Positions 1 to 10,900 of a stretch of 64,000 nt of DNA are shown here, piece by piece; position 1 is the first letter of the stretch; each line of letters opens with the position of its first letter. Origin of the DNA: Ahaetulla prasina (Eukaryota > Chordata > Lepidosauria > Squamata > Colubridae). Made by a program: the position numbers and the translations under genes. Below the pieces are notes generated by a model. That model was not told the DNA's origin. It made no database searches and saw only the letters and a program-made list of their open reading frames with translations. The stretch spans positions 178,848,502 through 178,912,501 of the forward strand of contig NC_080541.1 in assembly GCF_028640845.1 (NCBI RefSeq), in the 5' to 3' direction.

Positions 1-327
1 TAATTATAACCAAATTTTCCAGATTTCTTCAGGGAACATTATTATGTCACTTAGTGCTCTTCAGTTTGTTACAGGCTTATCTCATCAATTCATTGGCTGT
101 TTTACAATGAAAAAAACTCAGCCATTCAACTGAGTTAGTGCTTATATTGCCCTTAGACAGTTCTACAGTATAAAGAGCATATGCTGTAAAACTGAGTAGA
201 GCAGGAGTTGAAACTCTTTTGTTCAGGTAACTGAGAAAATGGTAAAATGATATTCCTATGGGTTTTTTTTTTTAACCCATAGGAATATGGGTTAAAACAA
301 GCATTTGGAAAAACAAGTTAGCATAGG

Positions 328-503
328 ACAACATGGTGGCACAGGGGTTAAAATGCAGTATTTCAGGCTAATTCTGCCGACTGCCAGCAGTTCGATCCTC
401 ACTGACGCAAGGTTGACTCAGCCTTCTATGCTTCTGAGGTCGGTCAAATAAGGACCCAAATTGTTGGGGGCAATATGCTGACTCTGTAAACTGCTTAGAG
501 AGG
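328..503 (+). repeat. tRNA-derived SINE
   Basis: Has an A-box-like TGGCACAGGGGTTAA and a B box (GTTCGATCC), followed by the SINE body GGTTGACTCAGCC and GGACCCAAATTGTTGG, which recurs inverted at 4303-4470 and 9120-9200. Confidence 0.75.
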
Positions 504-659
504 GCTGTTGTGATGACCCAGGGCATGACACAAAGGCAACACAGAGAACTGATATGATCCCTTTATTATCACCAATTGTGCCCCCAATGCCCCTTTCAAC
601 TCTCCAGCCTGGAGAGAGCTCTTCCACCCACCTGTAATAGTCTTTGGCTGGCAATACTT

Positions 660-1200
660 CAGTCCCAACTTCTAACTTCTAACAAAAAAATCTAAAGGCA
701 AGACAAGATAATTAATCCGGCAGGGCAAGCAAAATAAGGAATACTGAAGCCAGAACTTTTCTTTTTAGGACTGGTGGATAAACAGAAAAGAATCACAGAA
801 GATTATTTCAGTGTATGACTACTGCGGAGAGATTACTATATGCACAAAGATGGAAAGATTCCCACCATGGGGGAATGGCTGATGAACTTGCTGAGATGAC
901 CAAAGTGACTTCTTTGATTAGTAAAAAATTATTACTGACATTCATAAATGACTGGAAGCCACTTATGGGGGGTTTTTTGATGAAAAAGGAAATGATTTTG
1001 AGAGTTATGTGTTTGATGATTAGAATAATAGACTATAGAAAGAACATAATTATAATGTAATCTTAGAGGGGATTGAGTAGAATTGTATGCTGAGAAGAAA
1101 ATAGGAAGCCATTTCTTTATTTTTTTATGTTTTCTGTTTTTTCTTCTTCTTTTTTTGTAATATATCCTGTTAGGGAAGACATTAGGAACATACTGGAGTA
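660..1200 (+). repeat. Possible L1-type LINE 3' fragment
   Basis: A short frame at 815-1060 includes LLYAQRWKD, which resembles the C-terminal end of L1 ORF2. It is too short for certainty and is followed by A/T-rich sequence. Confidence 0.35.
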
Positions 1201-1220
1201 TTTTCTTTTTCTTTTTTTAG

Positions 1221-1692
1221 ATAACATAACATAACAACAGAGTTGGAAGGGACCTTGGAGGTCTTCTAGTCCAACCCCCTGCCCAGGCAGGAAACCCTAC
1301 ACCATGTCAGTCAGATGGTTATTCAATATTTTCTTAAAAATTTCCAGTGTTGGAGCATTCACAACTTTTGCAGGCAAGTCGTTCCACTTATTAATTGTTC
1401 TAACTGTCAGGAAATTTCTCCTTAGTTCTAAGTTGCTTCTTTCTTTGATCAGTTTCCACCCATTGCTTCTTGTTCTACCCTCAGGTGCTTTGGAGAACAG
1501 CCCGACTCCCTCTTCTTTGTGGCAACCCCTGAGATATTGGAACACAGCTATCATGTCTCCCCTAGTCCTTCTTTTTATTAAACTAGACATACCCAGTTCC
1601 TGCAACCGTTCTTCATATGTTTTAGCCTCCAATCCCCTAATCATCTTTGTTGCTCTTCTCTGCACTCTTTCTAGAGTCTCTTTGAGTGACTT
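1221..1692 (-). mobile_element. CR1 LINE 3' end (minus strand)
   Basis: Minus-strand frame with QRRATKMIRGL, YEERLQELGM and RRTRGDMIAVFQYL is the C-terminal end of CR1 reverse transcriptase ORFs. The 3' side shows the CR1 end (GGACCTTGGAGGTCTTCTAG) and an (ATAAC)n tail. Strongly 5'-truncated. Confidence 0.9.
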
Positions 1693-1862
1693 TGAGTGAC
1701 TCTTCTACACAGCAGGCACAATTCTGGATTTAGTTAGAGCTGTATAATTTGCAATGTCTGTGGATAACACATTCTGTTGAATAAGAAAGCTACTTCCTTT
1801 GGTCAATGGTACTCCTCCTCCTTTGATTTTAGGAAGTGTACATTACCAAAATATTGTGTTCC

Positions 1863-1890
1863 TAGCACTTTTTAGTTCCTTTATGCTTTA
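1863..1890 (+). promoter_or_regulatory. Conserved promoter-proximal block, copy A
   Basis: A 28-base stretch, starting TAGCAC and containing AGTTCCTTTATG, is identical to 31871-31898 upstream of copy B and lies about 50 bases before the start codon. Flanking sequence is less conserved. TTCC is the ETS/PU.1 core on the opposite strand, and PU.1 drives many myeloid genes, but that link is inference. Confidence 0.45.
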
Positions 1891-1940
1891 ACTCTGGGTG
1901 ACTGGCATAAAGCAAGTCATTTGTTCACTCATTCAAGAGG

Positions 1941-1974
1941 ATGATGAGGAGCATTTTCAGTTTCCTTCTTCTTG
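1941..1974 (+). CDS. Copy A exon 1: signal peptide
   Basis: Encodes [11 protein letters not shown] plus the first base of Gly12, with donor GTGAGT at 1975. It has the polar start and hydrophobic core of a signal peptide, completed by exon 2. It aligns with the first exon of copy B by position, phase and the conserved upstream block. Confidence 0.8.
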
Positions 1975-4900
1975 GTGAGTAGGCAAGTCCCTTGGTTAAC
2001 AAATCTAAGGACAGTGAGAGACAATAGCTTGGGTGGTAGAAGAGATATATCACAGGTAGAAAATCCTCTATCTAGTTAAAAGGCACAAATGGCAGAATGA
2101 TTTTCTGCCTCAGATCTTTGAGAATTTCTACCAAAATAGATAAGATGCTCTTAGAAAGGCAAAGCATTTGACTTGATAGACCATGATCATAAGACTTCTG
2201 CCACAGAGTTAAATGACTCCTAGGAAATCTATTCTCTTTGTTGGAGAATATAGAAGGAAGGATAAAAAGGAAAACATGTAGGGAGGCAGAAGGGAGAAGC
2301 CAATTATCTTTAAAGTTCTCAAGAATTGCTATGACTAAGTAAAATTGTAATCATTTGTTTTATTGGTCACATTCGATGTATAGGATATGTTAGTCCAGCT
2401 TTTAGAATCAATCAAGATTCCTAGAATTACAATGAACTGTATGAAAAACTGGAGGATTTTGTCACAGCCTTTGTGTCTATTGTTTGAAACTCTCTAATTT
2501 TTAAAAGGCACATTTACTACGGTATGTATATAAAAAAATCAGTATATTTTATTACAATACTGATATGATTTGGGGTGTAGAGTCTTTTCATTCTGACATA
2601 ATAATCTATTCCATTAATCATTTTTCTTAAGATTACAAAAATCCTATTTCGAGTCCAAATATGGTAGTAGGTAATTCCCTATTGTAACAAGGACAATTAA
2701 TGTTTTAATTAAGTCATGAAAAAATGGAATTGCAAATCAGGTTTATGGAAAAGTCATCTGGCATAAATACAAAAAATCCGGAGAGCCTGCCTTGTATTTT
2801 GAAGATACCCAATATACTATAAATGTTATATTTCATTTCTTCTAGGTATTGGATTTGCAATAGACCGTGCAGATGGACAAGGTAGAATTTACATTATTTT
2901 CTAGGAAATAGAATAAAGGGGTGCTATTAAATACTGACTGAGCTATGTTGTGATCAGATCATCTGTGTCTTTTTTGCAATGAACTTTAGTTTCCATTATG
3001 GTGTTTGCCTATAAGACTTACTTTAAAGACCTTTGTCAAAATTGAACAAACATTAAGTAACATCATTGTTTAACCCACTCTCATTTGATGCAGTACTTAA
3101 AATTCTTTATTTAGAAATGGAACTACCATACTCAGTTCAGTCTGAGAAATTTAGTAGCATGGTATATATTAATAGTCATTTTATTCCATACATACATAGA
3201 CAGTCAAATCTGTATCTAAATCTAAAATCTCTTATTAGTAAATATTATGCAGTCGCAAGTCAAAGTGGGCAACCTATAAGCCATATCCATCTTCCATTTC
3301 TGAATCCAAGTGAAGTCATTTGGCACATATCATTCTTTGGGGATAGACCAAGCAACATTTCAGATTGCAGACTGCCTTCTATTTCCCAGTTCTGATTCTA
3401 CCTCCTCCTCCATCCAGTGCTACCAATGTCTGATTTTACTGGCTGTCCTCTCACTTAATAGTCAGTAATGATGGTCACCTGCTTCCTTTGCTATACATCA
3501 CTGGCAGAGATGTTCTAACCAAACAATGCAAAATGAGATGTGGTGTCATCATGATGCAAGCTTCACCCTTTTGTACCCGTGGCAAATGAAGCCAGTAATA
3601 CTCATTTTGTCACTTTCCTTTTTCTTTTTAATTTTTATTTGCATTTATATCCCGCCCTTCTCCGAAGACTCAGAGCGGCTTACACTATGTTAGCAATAGT
3701 CTTCATCCTATTTGTATATTTATATACAAAGTCAACTCACGCTCCCATATAACACCTATCCTGCGTGGCCTGCACTGGCTACCGGTAGTCTTTCGGGTGC
3801 AATTCAAGGTTTTGGTGACCACCTTTAAAGCGCTCCATGGCTTAGGACCAGGATACCTTCGAGACCGCCTTCTGCCGCCGATTGCCTCCCAACGACCTGT
3901 GTGCTCCCACAGAGTGGGCCTCCTCAGGGTGCCGTCGACCAAACAATGTAGGTTGGCGGCCCCCAGGGGGAGGGCCTTCTCTGTGGCGGCACCAGCCCTG
4001 TGGAACGAGCTCCCTCCAGGATTACGACAACTACCCGACCTCCGGACCTTCAGACGAGAACTGAAGACTCTATTGTTTCAACGTGCAGGACTAGCCTAAG
4101 ATAAAAGGTTTTAGCATATTTTAATGGGGTTTTTATAGGTTTTTTATTTTTTAGTGACCAGGCCATGATAGTATCTAGTTTTAATTGGGTTTTAATGTCT
4201 ATTTATTGTACTGTTTTAATATGCCTGTGAACCGCCCTGAGTCCTACGGGAGATGGTGCGGTATATAAGTTCAATTAATAAATAAATAAATAAATAAATA
4301 AAAACTTATTGCCTCCAACAATCTGGGTCCTCATTTTACCTACCTTATAAAGGATAGAAGGCTGAGTCAACCTTGGGCCTGGTTGGACTAGAACCTGCAG
4401 TAATTGCAAGCAGCTGTGTTAATAACAGACTGTCTTAGCAGTCTGAGCCACAGAGGCCCTTTTTGTCTTGCCTTGCAGACACTTTCAAGAGAGTGCACTT
4501 GGAACCACATGATCATGTTATCTATTCAGGAGAGTTCAACTATGAACCACTCTATGAGCCAGGTATCTTCACATCTTCCAATCTTGCACTATTTCTTCGA
4601 GTTGTTCTATGCTCTGTCTGGTATCAACTTTGATAGTGTCCAGCCACTATATTCTTTGTACCACAGCTGTACAGCAGATGATAAATGATAAATACCGTAT
4701 TTAGTATAATATTTTTCCCTCTTTGTCTATGTATATTTCTAAAATACTTGGGGCAAGGGAAGGTTAATGCTGAATGGTTCTGATGGAAAGCGGGAAGGGC
4801 ACAATAATGTTTGATTTGAATTTTTTTTCATCAAAAACATCCTGTTAATGTTTTCAGAATTTAGTGATTCAACCATGATGAGTGACATTTGTTGCTGTTG

Positions 4901-7900
4901 TAGCAGCGACGATGAAGACTACAGTAGTACTCCTTTCACTCCTTCACCTGATGCTCCTTTCACTCCTTCACCTGATGCTCCTTTCACTTCTTCACCTGAT
5001 GCTCCCATATCAAATATCACTATTAATGAGAGTAAGTATTATTATTCCTCATCTCATTTCAACTGCATATTCTGGAGATTAATTGAATGCAAAGAAAAGA
5101 ACGGTGATTTTTCAGCCATCTCCAATGTCTTGTTCAATGACAATATTCCATTATGGGTTGTTCAGCATTTTGTTTCTCTCAATGGCCAACTAGATACCTC
5201 TGATAGTGCTTGATAAACCTCTCTTGTGAACTCTGTGATGTCTACTACTACCCACAGGTTAATTGTGCCCACACGAATGTCTCAACAAGTACAGAATGAC
5301 TGTTCCTTCCTGAATCTTGAAATACATATTTACAATTCCATTTGAAAACAGTAATAAAACAGCTTTGATGAAATAAGATGTACAAGTTAATAATGATGAA
5401 CTGAATTCTGAAATGAAATCCATGTTTTCATGGATAACATTTTAATGGCCAGGAGCCACATGAAATATGGGGATGAGGTGCAATTTGCAATGTGTTGTAC
5501 ATTGGTGACAAGTTTCAAAGCTGACTCATTCACATTGAAAGATGTTTTTTTTTTCCGTATGTTTGCTGTGAAAATTTTAAAAAGACATCTCTGTTGTCAT
5601 GTGGCCGAGATGACTAAACGCCAAAGGCACACGGAAGGCTGTTACCAAAGGTGGTCCCTATTTTTCTACTTGCATTTTTTGCGTGCTTTTGAACTGCTAG
5701 GTTGGTAGAAGCTGGGACAAGTAACAGGAGCTCACCCCATTACGCAGCACTAGGGATCTGAACCGTCGAACTGCCGACCTATCAATCAACAAGCTCAGCA
5801 TCTTAGCCACTGAGCCACCGTGTCCCTGCTTCTCTGAGAAATAATGAACCCCAAATTCAACGTCTTTGAATCTTGATTCAATTACTATTATTATTCAACC
5901 CAATATGCCTACCTGTATAGCATTATCTGCCATGAAAATATTTTATACTTTATAAGCAGACAATTTTGCATTGTACTTAAAAATTTCTGTTTCCTTTCAT
6001 AGAAGTTCCTTCTTACTGCGGACAAGATTTAGTGAGGGAAAATGTCACTTCAAATATGTGTGAAAAAGAATGGAAACAAGTAAGGAAACCAATATGGGTT
6101 AATTTTGTGACTGAAATTTATACTACTGGGAATACAGGATGAAGGACTGAAGGTAGCTGTAGTAAAATATGGAGTATTGCATCAGTATATTGTGTTTTAT
6201 TTGCTCTTTGTTATTAATTTGTTACAGTTGCTATCATTTGGAATCTTGAAAAAATCTAGAGAGAATACTGTTTTTCTGAAGGAAGAAATGAAACTGAATT
6301 TTTAATTTAAGTAATTTAATTTAAGTAATTTAAGTAATATTAATTTAATATTACATTTTGTGACATGAAGACTTATTAAATAGTTCTCTTAACTCTTTCA
6401 GGAGAGGCGAAAGGCTAAAACCTGAAGACTTCATATCTCTCTCTCTCTCTCCCCTCCCCCCATCCTATATCTATCATCTATCTATCTTGATCTAAGTTAG
6501 GTACTGCCCATCTCACTCTCAGAATGATTCTAAATGAAATTTATATGCTGTGAAAAGTTTCTGGGATTTGCTGGAAATTTATTTTAAAAAGCAGGAGAAA
6601 ATACTTTGATAACTGAAACCGAGGAGGGGGGAAAAAAAAGACTAAATGATTAGTGTTTTACGGTTTATGGGCTAAATGTATGCTTAAAAAGGCCAAATTC
6701 CCTGAGTAAGCATACTTATTTATGAATTCTAATTGTGCTTGACAAGTGAATCCAGTTAGATATTTTCTTCACCACTATTTTCAGCTTTGCAAGGACTGAA
6801 TAGAACAGGGGTCTCCAACCTTGACAACTTTAAAACTTGTGGACTCCAACTCCCAGATTCTGGGAGTTGAAGTCCACAAGTCTGAAAGTTGCCAAAGTTG
6901 GAGACCCCTGGAATAGAAGATGGAGATAATAGCACTGATTTCTTTGAATTCATTCTAGGAATGGCTCAAGAATGGACATTCATTAGTATATAAGCCTCCT
7001 TGTGGCTATGAAGTCTCTCCAGACCATGTTCCCAATTTATGACAGCATGACTACTCACTTTAAAAAAAAATATGGGGGGGGGAGCTTCTTTGTCCACTTG
7101 CCAGCTGAGCTTTGAAAAGAGCATATAATCCTTTTCTTTTCTTTTCTTTTCTTTTCTTTTAGAAAAACAATGCATATTGCTCTGACTTGGGACCTACCTT
7201 CAAACTCTTGAAAGCCCTCTGTGCAAATGACACACGTTCTGAAACCTCCTTGAAAGTGAGTGTTATTAAGAACTGAATATTTCATAGTTGAGAACAATTT
7301 CTTTTTCCTGAGAAGCAAGCCTATGTAGTTTCCTATTGTGTGTATGAATGAAAAATGGGTGGGTGACAAATTTGGGAATTTAAATAAGCTTTCAAATAAT
7401 GCTTCGGAATAATTTGTAGCAACGTTGCAATATCTGAAAACCATTATAAACATAAGAGAAGGAAAGGGAAATGATTCTAATAGAGGTATTTTTCTATATA
7501 TGGAGGAAATTAAATAGCAATATTATTTAATCTTGGTATAACCCAGTAAAGTTTAATACAGCTTTCTAACTAGAATTGTATAATTAATAATCCAACACTG
7601 GTGACTACATTTCCATTAGGGAATCATGTTAGTCTTTGCATCAAAACCCACTTATGTCGCCTTTAATATTAAGAGATGATGAGGCTTCTGGTGGCAACGC
7701 AGGCTTCGTGGACGTCCCTTTGGGATCATCTGCCCTGGGTTTCGTCAAATCATCCCTGACAGCGTAAATCGGCTGTCAGATGGTTTGGAAACTCTTCCCC
7801 CAGGAGAAGGGGGAGAGAAGAGTGGTCAGGTTTGGGTAGAGCTCCCCGGGATCCCCTGGAATTAAACCAGGGGACCGAAGGGTGAGAGCCCCCCTCCAGC

Positions 7901-10900
7901 CTGATGAAGCTCCCTGCCCAGGGTGCTTCTGTTTATACAGAACGAGAAGCCGCATCCATCTCTGTGCCAAGGTTTATTTTTAAAGAGAACTCAACACAGA
8001 CAGAATGAAGCAGGAGGACTAGCAAGAGAATTTGCAAGTAATAAATCTTAACTTCGGTTTTTAAATAGCTTTCCTTTGAACTAACTCTCAACCTGAGTGG
8101 ATTTAAAATGGTGTTTGCAATACACAAAAGAAAGTGAAAGTTATAACTACAAAAGGATAAAGGAAGAGATTTTAAGACTGTGGTTGCAGAGAAATTTAAA
8201 AAGATTTTTTATTAATTTTAATTTTAAGAAACAAAGTTTAAAAGAAGATGGCAACTAGGCAATTAAAAATAATTGTTTTTAAAAGTGTTGGAGTGTGCTG
8301 GCATTTGCTTGTAAGAAGATTTTAGCAAATGGCGTTTTGTGTATTGGAAGTGAAAGTTAAGGAAATGCTTATTATAACTGCTGGCGTGGAACCTATAAGA
8401 AGAACATAACAAGCTACTTTTTAAATGAAATGAATAAGAATTGTTTGTGATTTTTTTTTCTTTTTACCTTTTTCTCTATCACAATGTTTAAGAAGAAAAG
8501 TTTATTGAATTTTTTTTTCTCTCTTTTTGGTGGAATTTTTTTACAGGAATTTTTGGAGGCTCATCTTTTCTTAATAAGTTTTTAAACAAGAGATTTTTAC
8601 ACCAATATATTAAAGATTGGAAATTCTTTATTGTTAGATGTTAAGCTGATTGGTGAGCAGATGGTGGAAAATGTGTAAGATAGAAGACAAGGGGAGAGAG
8701 AATGCTTAAGATGTGATTTTGATGGTATTTTTTTTTATATACATATATAGGGTTTAATTTTTATAACTGATCTATTTTGGGTATATGTTATAGGTGTTAT
8801 TATTTGATATATGTGAGGTATAAAGGAATGGGAAGATGGAATATCGTTTAATTTTGGAGGACAGATAGAAAAATTTATGAATTTGGATTAAATATTATAT
8901 TTGAGAGATTGTTTATGGATGTAATGTTGTTATTTGGTCAAACAGAATTTAATTGTTATAATTGATATATTTTGGATATGTTATAGGTATAATTTTAATA
9001 ATGTTACTTGACATATGTAAGGTAAATTTTTTTTGTTTTTTTTTTGTTTACATTTATACCCCGCCCTTCTCCGAAGACTCAGGGCGGCTTACAGTGTATA
9101 AGGCAATAGTCTCATTCTATTTGTATATTTTTACAAAGTCAACTTATTGCCCCCCCAACAATCTGGGTCCTCATTTTACCTACCTTATAAAGGATGGAAG
9201 GCTGAGTCAACCTTGGGCCGGGCTTGAACCTGCAGTAATTGCAGGCTTTGTGTTCTTAATAACAGGCTTTTACCAGCCTGCGCTATTCACCGGCCCTTGA
9301 AGAATTGAAGAAATATTAATATTAGCAATGCTATTTGAGTTATGTAAGTGATATCAAAGATATGAGAAGATAGAATATTGTTTATTTTTGGAGATTGGAT
9401 AAAAATTTAAGAATTTAAGCTGGAAATATGAATTATATTTGATTTGATTTTATTTTATTTTATTTTATTTGATTTGGGAGATTGTTTAAGGAAGAAAGGT
9501 ATATTATAAAATAATTTCTGATGAACACTGGAAGATGGAACATCGTCTTGGTCTTGATCGATGAAGATTGGATATTAAAAACTATTTATATGCGAATACT
9601 AATTTAATTGGAAGATTCTAAAGACTTCAGGAGTGGAATGGACTGATATATATTTGGTATTGATCGATGAAGACTGCATATTAAAAACTATGTATTTTAT
9701 TGATGAACTGGAAATACCAATTTAATTGGAAGATTCTGAAGATCTTAGGAGTGGAATGGACTGATATATAATGGACTGGAAGAAGAATGTACTTTTTTGT
9801 TTCTGGAAGGGGAGTTAAGGTTTTAGAGAGAGGAGTGACTATGGACTATGATTTATGTTGTATTTTAATGTATGATTGTTAATTTTATACCCTGTACTTT
9901 GTTCTGGGAAGTCTGGGGGAAGGTGGTAGGGGGGAGGGAGGGGAAGGGAGGAGAGGGGGGGAGATGAAGGATCAATGTACAGGAATGATTAAAGATATGT
10001 AATTAAGAAATAGAAATAATTTGAAATTAAATCGGGGCTGCTCAGCTGCCTTTTCAGAAGGGAATGGAAAGGGAGAGAGGAGTAGAGAGAGTGAAGTAAG
10101 AAAGTAGGTAGGAAAGAGAGAGGTAGAAGAGGGGGAAAGGAGAGGAAGAAGAGAGGGGAAAGAGAGAGGGTTAGAAAGGGTGGAAGAGAAGAGTGGGGAA
10201 GGAGGAGAGGAAGTAGAAAAGTGAAGGAGAGGAAGGATGAAGAAAGTAGAAGAAAGTAGAGAAGGGAGGAGGAAAGGTTGTGTTAAGGAAGGAAGTGGTA
10301 GCTGGGCAGGTCCGAATAAGTAACAAATGAAAGTTAATGACTAATGTGGAATAAGAGACTGTACATTGAATAGGTTGTTGGAAAATGGAAATAAAACTTT
10401 TTTATAAAAAAAAATATTAAGAGATGATGTGTAATATAAGGTTTTGTAATAATTTCTGATAAAATGCTTAACAACTTTATTAGTCATAAATATGGCTAAG
10501 GGTTATTTTTTGTTTATAATTAAAAGAAATACTAGAACAAATAATATTCATAAAGTTGGTTATTTACAATAAGAAATCCACAACAAAAAAACTAAAAAAC
10601 ATTGAAAAGAGATTGAACCAATGATCCAATATGTGATGAAAATTAAAGAACACAGGGAAAGAGAGTAAAATAGTTTTCTTTTCAAAACCAACTGACAATT
10701 GAGGTTTGGGTTTTTTTGGTTTTTTTTAAAATGAACAGGTGAAGTATTTAGGTCACTAAACATAAACTCCAAGGCTTGGCTCCATGGTTTGTTTCAATTT
10801 TTATTTCAGGAATGAGTGATAATGGCTGCAGTCATTCAAACCATCTTTTGGTTATGAATAGTGTATGAACCAATGAAGTGTTTTCTGCATTATTCTCAGA

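Noticed and set aside
815..1060. 81-codon frame as a small host gene
   Set aside because: No splice or start context; the LYAQRWK wording suggests an L1 ORF2 remnant, so it was kept only as a low-confidence repeat.
2882..6002. Search for EGF-like exons in copy A introns 2 and 3
   Set aside because: No six-cysteine phase-1 exon or calcium-binding EGF motif was seen; the Cys cluster in exon 3 does not have EGF spacing. A profile search would be decisive.
7055..7453. 132-codon minus-strand frame across copy A exon 5
   Set aside because: Antisense shadow of the exon and flanking intron; composition is dominated by the (CTTTT)n array.
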